From an uncultured Blautia sp. (GTDB lineage: Bacteria > Bacillota > Clostridia > Lachnospirales > Lachnospiraceae): 56,590 nt of DNA. Shown here in pieces: positions 16,102 through 24,065 of this stretch (position 1 is its first letter; every line of letters begins with the position of its first letter). Below the pieces are notes generated by a model. That model saw nothing but the letters and a program-made list of their open reading frames with translations, was not told the origin of the DNA and made no database searches. The position numbers and the translations under genes are program-made. The stretch spans positions 1 through 56,590 of the forward strand of contig NZ_CAKRNY010000022.1 of the NCBI RefSeq assembly GCF_934371575.1, given 5' to 3'.

Positions 16102-17508
16102 CTAATTTTCAGAAATCCTCACCCTGCTTCCATCCTTCAGTTGCCTGTCTGCCTGGACGATCACAGCCTGATCCGTAGAAAGGCTTCCCTCACCCAATGC
16201 AGCAGTTGTCTGGTTTTTATCCTGCACAGTAACTTCCACTTTTCTTGCAACCATTACCGTTCCAAGCACTGTATTTTCTGTGTCTGTAACATACACATAG
16301 ACCTTTCCATCCTCCTGATACAGCGCCGAAAGCGGAACGCAGCAGGAATAAGGTCCAGCATCTTTTGATATGGAAAAATCTCCGCTCTGACCGATGGACA
16401 GACTGTCCGCCGACATTATGATGGACAGGTCACGAATATCATTATCCTCCTTATTTTCTGTTATATTTTCCACTGTTGCTCCAGAAATATCATTATTGTT
16501 ATTATCTGTAATTTTCACGTCTGCACCAGCAGATACATATTTTATATCTTCTTTTGAGATGGTACCAGTCATTCGAAGAGCACCATCGGCTGAATATAAA
16601 ACTACTGCTGCAGTCTGTCCTGTAAGGTCTCCGGTTTGCACGGACAGACTTTTGATCACACCGTCAGAAGGAGACGAAATCACTCCCTCTGTGCTTTGAA
16701 GCACTGTAACCTTTTCCATATCTGCTCTGGCATTTTCCAGTTCTCTTTGTACATTCTCCAAGGTACTGTCTGAAGCCTCCGGTGTACTGGCATCGGCCAC
16801 TGCTTTTCCGGCACTTGCCAAAGTCTGATTTCTTCCCGCGATCACTTCATTTAATGCTTCCTGTCTGGCTCGCAGATCATCCTGAAGAGCAGTTTCTGTG
16901 GCGGAATCGTCCTCCTGTGTTGCAATGGTCTCACCATCATTAAACTCTTCCTCTCCATCTGTGAAGCCACTTAAATCATCCCCAGAAGTCTTTGCTTCCT
17001 TTTCCCTGTAAAATTCATCAAGTCTCTGTTGGGCTATCTGAACTTCCGCCCTTGCATTATCCACGGAAACATTTCCGCTTTGCACAGCCAGATCGTAAGA
17101 GTTTCCAGCCCATGCCTGCTCCGCTGCACGCTTCTGGCTGTTCACCTTTTTCTGGCTTTCCAGATTCTTTGCCTGCCCTTCCAGAGTTTTTACTTTATCG
17201 TCCAGATTCTTCAAAGCCGCCTGAATGCTGTTCTGGGATAGCTTCAATAAAATATCCCCCTTTTTCACAGTCTGCCCTGCATGTACCATCACCTGCTCCA
17301 CCTGCAGATTTTCCAGTACAAACACCGCCACTTCCTGACTACCCTCCACTTTTCCAGAGCCTTTCACCTCATGAGTGATCATCTGATTTGCCGGGTTCTT
17401 AGTCTGGATTTGTATCACATTTACAGAATCCGAAACTCTTGACAATATGGTAAAAATCAGCATCATTACAAAAAACAGGCAAGTTGCCTGAATTAATTTT
17501 TTCTTCAT
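16102..17508 (-). CDS. HlyD/MacA-type membrane adaptor protein
   Basis: 468 residues. An N-terminal anchor helix (LIQATCLFFVMMLIFTIL) leads to a lipoyl-type half motif (VFVLENLQVEQVMVHAGQTVKKGDILLKL), a coiled-coil hairpin (about 110-275, with VKTLEGQAKNLESQ), the second lipoyl half (GVISSPSDGVIKSLSVQTGDL) and beta-barrel and membrane-proximal domains. The start at 17508 has GGGAG 6 bases upstream; the longer frame to 17652 has none. Adaptors of this kind link an inner-membrane transporter to the outside. Here the partner is probably the MacB-topology protein 1 bp downstream, and the gene follows MalG-type permease by 37 bp. Confidence 0.85.
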   Translation of the reverse strand: MKKKLIQATCLFFVMMLIFTILSRVSDSVNVIQIQTKNPANQMITHEVKGSGKVEGSQEVAVFVLENLQVEQVMVHAGQTVKKGDILLKLSQNSIQAALKNLDDKVKTLEGQAKNLESQKKVNSQKRAAEQAWAGNSYDLAVQSGNVSVDNARAEVQIAQQRLDEFYREKEAKTSGDDLSGFTDGEEEFNDGETIATQEDDSATETALQDDLRARQEALNEVIAGRNQTLASAGKAVADASTPEASDSTLENVQRELENARADMEKVTVLQSTEGVISSPSDGVIKSLSVQTGDLTGQTAAVVLYSADGALRMTGTISKEDIKYVSAGADVKITDNNNNDISGATVENITENKEDNDIRDLSIIMSADSLSIGQSGDFSISKDAGPYSCCVPLSALYQEDGKVYVYVTDTENTVLGTVMVARKVEVTVQDKNQTTAALGEGSLSTDQAVIVQADRQLKDGSRVRISEN

Positions 17509-17545
17509 GTCAAACTCCCATCCTACTTTCCAGCTATTTCTCTTT

Positions 17546-18385
17546 TTATTCTTTAACCGCCGTAGAGACAATTCCCTGCTCCAGATAGTCCTGTCCAGAC
17601 AAAAATACCAGGACTGCCGGTGCCAGAGCCACCACAGAGGCTGCAAATGCAAACCCTGCCTGTTTCAGCTCAATATTTGGCAGATACAAAGACAATGGCC
17701 ACAATTCTTTTGTCTTCAAAAATACCATCGGCTGTTCGATCAGATTCCAGTATTCCAGAAATCCAAGTACAATGGCAGAAATGACGCCAGGTGAGCCCAA
17801 GGGGATGGCAACTATAAAAAACAGTTTAAGCTCACCTGCACCGTCAAGTCTTGCCGCTTCCAGAAACGCCAGAGGAATCCCTTTGAAAAAGCGGTACATA
17901 ATAAATATGGGGAATGTAGAAAAAACCGCCGGGAAAATAATCCCCAAAAGCGAGTCAAGAAGCCCAATTTTATCCAACACCAGATAACTGCCAAGAAGCA
18001 TAACCTGAAACGGCATCATCATCAGTACAATATACAAAGTAAACAATATATTTTTCCCGGGAAAATCAAATTTGGCAAATCCCCATGCAGCAGGCATTCC
18101 AACCAGAAGCCCGCCAGCGAGGGCACCAGCCGTAATCTTCACCGAGTTCCAGAACATTACGAAAAATTCCGGTGAATCCAGCAGTACTTCCACATAATGT
18201 TTCAGAGTCGGATATTCCGCAAACAGCTTCCAGGAAGCATATCCTTTCGCCCCCTCCTGCAGCACTGGAAACAGCAGATCTGTAAGCTCATTTTTTCCCA
18301 TAAGAGAACCAACTGCCAGAAATAAAATGGGAAATATAAAAACCAAAGCTAAAAGTACAAGAAAAAAACAAGTTATCTTTTTCAC
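17546..18385 (-). CDS. MalG/UgpE-type ABC permease
   Basis: 279 residues with about six membrane segments. The EAA loop, EAARLDGAGELKLFFIVAIPLGSP (about residues 175-198), is the ATPase docking site of carbohydrate-type (CUT1) import permeases. It pairs with the MalF-type permease that ends 3 bp upstream. No ATP-binding subunit is encoded in the operon; CUT1 systems of Gram-positives often share a general ATPase (MsmX/UgpC type) encoded elsewhere, which is the likely case here. The substrate is unknown. Confidence 0.9.
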   Translation of the reverse strand: MKKITCFFLVLLALVFIFPILFLAVGSLMGKNELTDLLFPVLQEGAKGYASWKLFAEYPTLKHYVEVLLDSPEFFVMFWNSVKITAGALAGGLLVGMPAAWGFAKFDFPGKNILFTLYIVLMMMPFQVMLLGSYLVLDKIGLLDSLLGIIFPAVFSTFPIFIMYRFFKGIPLAFLEAARLDGAGELKLFFIVAIPLGSPGVISAIVLGFLEYWNLIEQPMVFLKTKELWPLSLYLPNIELKQAGFAFAASVVALAPAVLVFLSGQDYLEQGIVSTAVKE

Positions 18386-18388
18386 TTC

Positions 18389-19234
18389 TTACTCCTCTCT
18401 TTCCCATGCTTTTTGCAGTAAGAGAACCAGAACCATGATCGTAATTCCAGTAACCACTGCCGCAGCCGCCATCTTATCCATAGCCAGGTCTCTGTACCAG
18501 TTATTGAACAAATGCTGTAGAAGATACATGTTCTCCTGTGGATAATCTCCTGCGACCAGATAAGCCTCCCGGAATACTTTGAAGCCGTTCAGCAGCGACA
18601 GAACTACAATGGTAAAAAGAGAGGGAAAAAGATTTGGAAGGGTAATCCTGGTAAAGCATTTCCAGGCGCCTGCTCCATCCACCTTTGCTGCCTCATAAAG
18701 AGATTCCGGAATTGTGGAAATGCCTGCCAGCCACAATACAATGTCATACCCTAAGTTTCTCCAAATATAACTTATTACCAGCACCCAGAAGGAAGCCTTT
18801 GTATTCAACCAGTCTATACTTTTCAACGACAGCATTTCCAGAAAATGATTCAAAATACCCTGTCCATTAAAGAGTACTTTCCATAAAATTGCCACAGAAG
18901 CAACTGGAATGGCCATTGGAAGCAGAAATGCTGTTTTCATCAGCTGCTTCTGATTTTTTCCAAGTCCGTTTAACAGGACAGCAGTTGTCAGTGACAAAAC
19001 CACCAGTAATGGAATACAGATTCCCAAAAAACGCAAGGTATTTTTCCCAGCAAGAAGAAATGCCTGATTGGAAAATATCATCTGATAATTCATAAATCCA
19101 GTAAACACTCCATTTACAGCTCCAAAAAAAGATCTGCGGATCACATCCACATAAGGAAGCAGCCAGAACACACAGACTCCTGCAAAGCTAGGGAGAATAA
19201 ATAAAATTCCTTTCAGGGCATGTTTTCTTTTCAA
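18389..19234 (-). CDS. MalF/UgpA-type ABC permease
   Basis: 281 residues from the chosen start. It has six membrane segments and an EAA loop, EAAKVDGAGAWKCFTRITLP, of CUT1 permeases. A TTG at 19234 is chosen: it has AGAGG 8 bases upstream. The in-frame ATG at 19261 has no ribosome site and would lie only about 5 nt from the predicted transcription start (-10 at 19273-19278). It is the first gene of the operon malF-malG-hlyD-macB-like, and its promoter carries the TTAGAGA direct repeat shared with the SBP and response-regulator promoters. Confidence 0.88.
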   Translation of the reverse strand: MKRKHALKGILFILPSFAGVCVFWLLPYVDVIRRSFFGAVNGVFTGFMNYQMIFSNQAFLLAGKNTLRFLGICIPLLVVLSLTTAVLLNGLGKNQKQLMKTAFLLPMAIPVASVAILWKVLFNGQGILNHFLEMLSLKSIDWLNTKASFWVLVISYIWRNLGYDIVLWLAGISTIPESLYEAAKVDGAGAWKCFTRITLPNLFPSLFTIVVLSLLNGFKVFREAYLVAGDYPQENMYLLQHLFNNWYRDLAMDKMAAAAVVTGITIMVLVLLLQKAWEREE

Positions 19235-19272
19235 AAAAATTTCCTCTTTTCTATCTTTCATTCAGCATCATA

Positions 19273-19305
19273 AAAATAGCAGAGGAATCTCTATTCTTTC
19301 TCTAA
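19273..19305 (-). promoter_or_regulatory. promoter and direct-repeat box of the malF-type operon
   Basis: On the minus strand, TTAGAGA (19299-19305), 5 bases, TAGAGA (19288-19293), 9 bases, then TATTTT (19273-19278). The repeats are 11 bp apart, one helical turn, as expected for an OmpR/PhoB-type regulator that replaces the -35. The same layout occurs at 19334-19365 and 23954-23986. Confidence 0.75.
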
Positions 19306-19333
19306 AGCGTGTTTGAAAAAGGTTTTAAATTAA

Positions 19334-19365
19334 TTAGAGAAATTTTAGAGATTTGCGTATATAAT
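19334..19365 (+). promoter_or_regulatory. promoter and direct-repeat box of the response regulator gene
   Basis: TTAGAGA (19334-19340), 5 bases, TAGAGA (19346-19351), 8 bases, then a perfect TATAAT (19360-19365). It has the same direct repeat as the malF-type and SBP promoters and points at the response regulator, which suggests autoregulation. Confidence 0.75.
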
Positions 19366-19367
19366 GA

Positions 19368-19540
19368 TGATACCAGGGTCAAAAGGTCAAAAAGCCGATG
19401 CAAGCTCGCTTGCAAGAGGATTTTTAATCTCTTGACCCGCCAAAAACATGAGTAAGTAGCCATTTTTCGAAGAAAAATGAGCGGATTACGAATGTTTTTG
19501 AAGATTGCGGGAGTGCAAAGCACGCAGCAATCTGGTATCA
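19368..19540. repeat. compound hairpin element in the response-regulator leader
   Basis: 173 bp bounded by a perfect 9-bp inverted repeat (TGATACCAG/CTGGTATCA). Inside are three hairpin groups: GGGTCAA/TTGACCC enclosing GCAAGC/GCTTGC; AAAAACAT/ATGTTTTT enclosing CATTTTTC/GAAAAATG; and GATTGC/GCAATC enclosing GTGC/GCAC. The middle part (19448-19493) is a diverged third copy of the repeat at 3742 and 24002. It lies between the promoter at 19334-19365 and the coding start, so it would be in the 5' leader. It could be an inserted MITE-like element or a regulatory leader. The perfect palindrome ATATGATCATAT follows at 19541-19552. Confidence 0.7.
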
Positions 19541-19571
19541 ATATGATCATATACGTGAAGAGGAGTTTCCT

Positions 19572-20249
19572 ATGAGAATACTAATAATAGAAGATGATAA
19601 AGATCTGGCACAGCTTACAAAGCTTGCTCTTGAAAAAGAAAATTTCACGGTAGATATGTGTCTGGATGGTGCAGAAGGTCTTTACTATATGCAGGAAAAT
19701 ATGTATGATCTGGTACTTCTGGACCGCATGCTTCCTTCCATGGATGGAACTCAGGTTTTGAAAGAAGCCAGACAGTCCAACATCTCAACCCCTGTTATTT
19801 TCCTTACGGCACTTGGCGAATTACAGGACAAGGTCAGCGGACTGAACTGCGGAGCAGATGATTACATGGTAAAGCCCTTCGCCTTTGAAGAGCTGCTTGC
19901 AAGAATCCACAGCATTATGCGCCGTCCCGGAAAATGGGGTGATTTAAATCTTCTGAAGCTGGGAGACATTGCTTTTGATCCTGAATGCGGACGCCTTACC
20001 AAGGGCGCAAAAGAATGCACTCTTTCCGGCCGCGAAAGTGCCCTTCTGGAAGTATTTCTCCGAAATCCCGGTCAGGTTCTTCCCAGAAACCTTCTTCTCT
20101 CCCGCGTATGGGGTATAGAATCCGACGTAGAAGAGGGAAATCTTGACAACTACATACATTTTCTCCGTCGCCGCCTGAAATCTGTGGAAAGCACACTGGT
20201 TCTCAAAACCATACGCGGGATAGGTTATCAGTTGGAAGTCTGTCAGTAA
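19572..20249 (+). CDS. OmpR-family response regulator
   Basis: 225 residues. The receiver domain (1-120) has the acidic pair IEDDKD, the phospho-acceptor Asp in LVLLDRMLP (about residue 51), the switch Thr in FLTA and the Lys in VKPF. The C-terminal winged helix has the OmpR/PhoB end RVWGIESDVEEGNLDNYIHFLRRRL and TIRGIGYQL. It runs against the histidine kinase gene, tail to tail with a 16-bp gap, although the two are surely partners. It is the only gene of its block on the plus strand. Its promoter and two others nearby carry the same 11-bp-spaced direct repeat, its likely binding site. Confidence 0.95.
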   Translation: MRILIIEDDKDLAQLTKLALEKENFTVDMCLDGAEGLYYMQENMYDLVLLDRMLPSMDGTQVLKEARQSNISTPVIFLTALGELQDKVSGLNCGADDYMVKPFAFEELLARIHSIMRRPGKWGDLNLLKLGDIAFDPECGRLTKGAKECTLSGRESALLEVFLRNPGQVLPRNLLLSRVWGIESDVEEGNLDNYIHFLRRRLKSVESTLVLKTIRGIGYQLEVCQ

Positions 20250-20265
20250 ACAGCATGTACTAGTT

Positions 20266-21567
20266 TTATTTCGGTAATCTTATCACAAATGTACTGCCGC
20301 CACCCGGAGTATCCAGAATACGGATACTCCCTTTATGTAACGTCACAATTTCCCTGGCAATACAAAGCCCGAGTCCAAAATGCTGTTTCTCCTTTCTGGC
20401 TGGATCAGCCCTGTAAAATCTTCGGAATACAGCCTCTTTATTTTCATCCGGAATTCCCGGTCCATTATCCTGTACATAAAGCTGAAAATAATTTTCTTTT
20501 TCTTTTACTCCCATTTCCATCCTGCCACCGGCCGGCACATAGCTTGCCCCGTTATCCAAAAGGATTCCCAGTACCTGACTGATTCTGGCACTGTCACACT
20601 TACAGATAGAAAGAGGCTCCTCTGGCAGAACTACTTTCAGGGAAATCTTTTTCCCATGCAGAATAGGCTGGTATTTCTCATATGTATCCAGAAGCAATGT
20701 ATCAAGCTCACAATCTGTCTTCATAATACTCCAGGATTTATTGTCCGCATTTGCAAGGGAAAGCATATCCCCGATAAGCCGGGACATCCTGTCTCCCTCA
20801 CTTTTTATGGTTTTCAAAAATCTGCCGGCATTTTCCCAGTCAGATTCCATTGCCTGTACACTTGACAATATCACAGCCAGCGGAGATCTCAGTTCATGGG
20901 ATGCCGAAGCAATAAACTGGGTTTGTTTCCTTTGATTCTCTTCCAGAGGGCGAAGCATTTTTCCTGTAAAAAACCAGGAAAATGTAACCAAAGCCAAAAC
21001 TGCAAGCAGCACCATACCGCCAAACCAGACTCTTTGATGGAAAATCTGTGTTTTCAACCCATCAAGAGGATATACCAGCACCAGGCTTAACACGCCGTTT
21101 CCCTTGGGAATCAAGGCTGTACAGGCATAAAAATCTGAAGTTTCAAAATAAACCGTTTTGGAAAGAGAGAGGCTTCCCATATAGTCCACATCAAGCCCCT
21201 GCTCTTCCCTGGAAATTCTGGCAGCCTCTGTCAGCATATTCCCTACAGAGCTCAGATCATCTTCCTTTTTATCCTGATTCCGGCTTTCTGTATCCAGCTT
21301 ATCAAAATACAGCTTTTTCCCGTTATTCAGAATGCGAAATTCCACTTTGTATTCCTGCTTTGCTTCCAGTATCCACTTGTGAGAAAGCACAGTCTGGTTT
21401 TCCAGGTAAGCCACACAGGAATTTCCATTATTTAAAAATCTCTCGTAAGTATTATGGGTAAGCCCCCTCTCGGAGATCACAAGACAGGAAACTGCCATCA
21501 GGATCAGTATTCCGCTTGTGATCAGTGATGCAAATATGGTCATTTGCCTGTGAAGCTTTTTAAACAT
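20266..21567 (-). CDS. sensor histidine kinase
   Basis: 433 residues. Two membrane segments (about 11-31 and 181-202) bracket an outer sensing domain of about 150 residues that I do not recognise. H-box ASHELRSPL, N-box LLDNGAS, G1 DNGPGIP and G2 HFGLGL follow in order. It lies 12 bp downstream of the SBP gene, in one operon with it, so the kinase may sense the state of that binding protein or of the transporter. Its partner is the convergent response regulator. The short interval between the second membrane segment and the H-box suggests a minimal or absent HAMP domain. Confidence 0.93.
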   Translation of the reverse strand: MFKKLHRQMTIFASLITSGILILMAVSCLVISERGLTHNTYERFLNNGNSCVAYLENQTVLSHKWILEAKQEYKVEFRILNNGKKLYFDKLDTESRNQDKKEDDLSSVGNMLTEAARISREEQGLDVDYMGSLSLSKTVYFETSDFYACTALIPKGNGVLSLVLVYPLDGLKTQIFHQRVWFGGMVLLAVLALVTFSWFFTGKMLRPLEENQRKQTQFIASASHELRSPLAVILSSVQAMESDWENAGRFLKTIKSEGDRMSRLIGDMLSLANADNKSWSIMKTDCELDTLLLDTYEKYQPILHGKKISLKVVLPEEPLSICKCDSARISQVLGILLDNGASYVPAGGRMEMGVKEKENYFQLYVQDNGPGIPDENKEAVFRRFYRADPARKEKQHFGLGLCIAREIVTLHKGSIRILDTPGGGSTFVIRLPK

Positions 21568-21579
21568 CTCTTACTCCTT

Positions 21580-23922
21580 CTATTCTGCCAGATACAGGTT
21601 CACCTGCTGCATGACTGCATTCGCAGCCTCATCAAGACTGATTTCCCCATTCAGGTAACGCACTCCGTTTTCACAGACAGCACTGGTAATGATTGTATTA
21701 TCCAAAACCGGAGTTGTAAGCATTTTTCCAAGCTGTTTTAATTCATTCACCTTATCAGCGGACGGAACTTTTATACTGTATACTAATTCCTGACCGTTCT
21801 CGCTGTTACTGCTGCCGCCAGTAACTAACACGTTTCCAGCCTCTCCCTGATTCCAGTAGTCCTCTCCATTGTAAACAGCTTCCACTACAGGAAAACCATC
21901 TTCTCTGGAAAGCATCTGTCCTTCCTCGGAAAATAAATATTCCACGAATTTCTCAGCAGCAGCTTTCTGGGAAGCTCTGGAGCTGATTCCGATTCGGTTG
22001 ACCGGAATGAAACAATTTGCCATCTGCCCATTCCAAAGTGCATAGGACAAGGAAGTATCTATCTCTGCCATAGAATTTACAAATGCAAAATCCAAAGGCG
22101 AAAAAATATCACCTAAAGCAAATTCACAGTTTCGGGAAAGCAGCACGGCAGTTTCTCCCGAAATACTGCCAGCTCTTTCATATACTGGCTGTTCACTGTC
22201 ATCAAAAGCCTGTGGATAAGCAGCCTTTAATTCATCCATAGCATCCTTTCCAGCCTGATAAATCCTTTCGGACTGTTCCAGAAATTCCTTGATCTTTTTT
22301 TCATCCAGAGTTCCATTCTCTTTCATCCATGCTGCGGAATTGTTATCTGCCAGTTTTTCCAGAAGTGCCTGTGGATACATGGAATAAAGTAAGGGCAGCT
22401 TATAGATGTTTTCCGAAGTCAGTCCATATTCATCCTTGTGCTTCGTGAGCACATCAGCAAGAGAAGCCAGATCTGTCACCGCCTGCACATCCTCCTTGTT
22501 TCCCTCTATCATGGGAATTCCAAATTTCACCGGCATCTCATAGATACTTCCATCCTCTTTTGTATAAGCACTTTCTATGTTGTCCAGCAATCCTGCCTCT
22601 TTCAGAATTCCACTTAAATCCTCCAGCATTCCCTGTTCTTCATAGGTTTCAGAAGAAATTCCGTCCAGAATCAGAATATCCGGTCCTTTTCCTGCCATAA
22701 TCTCCGTATTCAGTGTTTTTAACGCATCCGTACGTGTTACACCATCGTTTCCGGACATTCCGGTTTCCAGTGTGAGATAAATATCCGGATATTTCTTCTG
22801 AAACATAACAACCGCCTGTCGAATACCGGAATTCTCTTCCAGGGAATATATGGTGAGCTCTGTATCCGGTACGGTTGGAGTATCTGCAGAATACTTATAA
22901 GAAACCAGCCTTCCACCATTTAAGCCAGAGTTGTAATCAACTTCACCAATGTAAAATACGCCTTCCGAATCCATTGCCATACAGTTAAATGCCTTATTCG
23001 AAGAGCTTATGGAATTCAGGCTTCCATCAATTACCTGCTCAATTACATTGCCGCCAAATGCATAGCGGTATAAACCAGTCTGATCCACATAGAATATGGT
23101 ATCTTTCTCATCACCCTCCAAAAACAGTAAGGCAGTACCGGAGGAATTTCCAAATTCCAGATTTGCAGGAGTCTTTTTCAGCTGCGCAGTCAGTGCATCG
23201 CCTCCACTTGCCGGCTTACCGGAAGCCACATCATAATAATGCACATCTCCATCTGCAATCACGATCAGATACTCCGAAGTCACGCACATATAATCTGTGG
23301 ATTTTCCTTTCTCATACTCATGAACCACAGCCCCGTCAACAGGATTGATTTCCCTGATTCCATTTCCTGAAATCTGCAAAAACAGATTGCCATTTTCCCC
23401 AATATCTATACTCCAGGCCATGGTTTCATCCAAAGCTTCTCCGATTTCAACCTTCTTTCCTTCACCATCAACCGGGCAATAATAATATTCCATACTTCCC
23501 ATGCTGTTCTCATCTTCAGATTCTATATACACGCCAATCAGAATACTTCCGTCTCTCCCAAGCGCTGCTTTATAAATGGATTCCCCTTCCACACCGAAAA
23601 GACCGGCAACCTTCTTCCCTTCTTCCCAGGTCTTGCCCTTATCAGAGGACTGGTAGAGCATTAATTCGTAGTCACTGTTTCTTGCAAGCAATTTCAGGCT
23701 TTCCTCTTCCATAACCTGCAAATCCACAATCTCCATACATCCTTCCGGCACAGACAGCTCATTCTCCAGATACCGTCCCATTGCTTTGGATTCCACAGAA
23801 TCTGCATTATCCTTCCCTCTGTCAGTACTGCCGCAGCCCATCAGACCTCCGGCTCCCGCAATGCTCAGACATACTGCTGTAGAAACAGACAGAAATTGTT
23901 TCCACTTTTTATTTTTTTGCAT
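21580..23922 (-). CDS. solute-binding lipoprotein with Asp-box (propeller-like) front half
   Basis: 780 residues. A signal peptide ends in the lipobox LMGC (Cys30). Residues about 55-345 look like a beta-propeller: repeated beta-type segments, an Asp-box SSDKGKTW (92-99) and YYDVASGK and YVDQTGLYRYAFGG blades. From about 350 (TELTIYSLEENSGIRQAVVMFQKKYP) the rest is a family-1 extracellular solute-binding domain. That domain alone is about 420 residues, so the front half is an extra module. It is the first gene of the SBP-kinase operon, and its promoter shares the TTAGAGA repeats with the permease operon. It is the likely substrate receptor for the MalF/MalG pair. Confidence 0.85.
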   Translation of the reverse strand: MQKNKKWKQFLSVSTAVCLSIAGAGGLMGCGSTDRGKDNADSVESKAMGRYLENELSVPEGCMEIVDLQVMEEESLKLLARNSDYELMLYQSSDKGKTWEEGKKVAGLFGVEGESIYKAALGRDGSILIGVYIESEDENSMGSMEYYYCPVDGEGKKVEIGEALDETMAWSIDIGENGNLFLQISGNGIREINPVDGAVVHEYEKGKSTDYMCVTSEYLIVIADGDVHYYDVASGKPASGGDALTAQLKKTPANLEFGNSSGTALLFLEGDEKDTIFYVDQTGLYRYAFGGNVIEQVIDGSLNSISSSNKAFNCMAMDSEGVFYIGEVDYNSGLNGGRLVSYKYSADTPTVPDTELTIYSLEENSGIRQAVVMFQKKYPDIYLTLETGMSGNDGVTRTDALKTLNTEIMAGKGPDILILDGISSETYEEQGMLEDLSGILKEAGLLDNIESAYTKEDGSIYEMPVKFGIPMIEGNKEDVQAVTDLASLADVLTKHKDEYGLTSENIYKLPLLYSMYPQALLEKLADNNSAAWMKENGTLDEKKIKEFLEQSERIYQAGKDAMDELKAAYPQAFDDSEQPVYERAGSISGETAVLLSRNCEFALGDIFSPLDFAFVNSMAEIDTSLSYALWNGQMANCFIPVNRIGISSRASQKAAAEKFVEYLFSEEGQMLSREDGFPVVEAVYNGEDYWNQGEAGNVLVTGGSSNSENGQELVYSIKVPSADKVNELKQLGKMLTTPVLDNTIITSAVCENGVRYLNGEISLDEAANAVMQQVNLYLAE

Positions 23923-23953
23923 ATTAAAATTCTCCTTCCATTGGTATGCAATA

Positions 23954-23986
23954 ATCCTACCAAAGGAATCTCTATATAATCTCTAA
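23954..23986 (-). promoter_or_regulatory. promoter and direct-repeat box of the SBP-kinase operon
   Basis: On the minus strand, TTAGAGA (23980-23986), 5 bases, TAGAGA (23969-23974), 9 bases, then TAGGAT (23954-23959) as -10. The spacing is identical to the malF-type promoter at 19273-19305. Confidence 0.72.
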
Positions 23987-24001
23987 GCATTATAACATAT
24001 C

Positions 24002-24065
24002 GTAAAGCGGACATTCGCAATCCGCTTTGCTACTTGCTCATGAACGCAGTCGCTTCGCGACCTGT
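24002..24065 (-). repeat. interspersed hairpin repeat, copy 2
   Basis: Matches 3742-3805 at 57 of 64 positions, with the core TGCTCATGAACGCAGTCGCT identical. It lies between the SBP promoter and the 3' end of the MacB-like permease gene. Confidence 0.75.
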
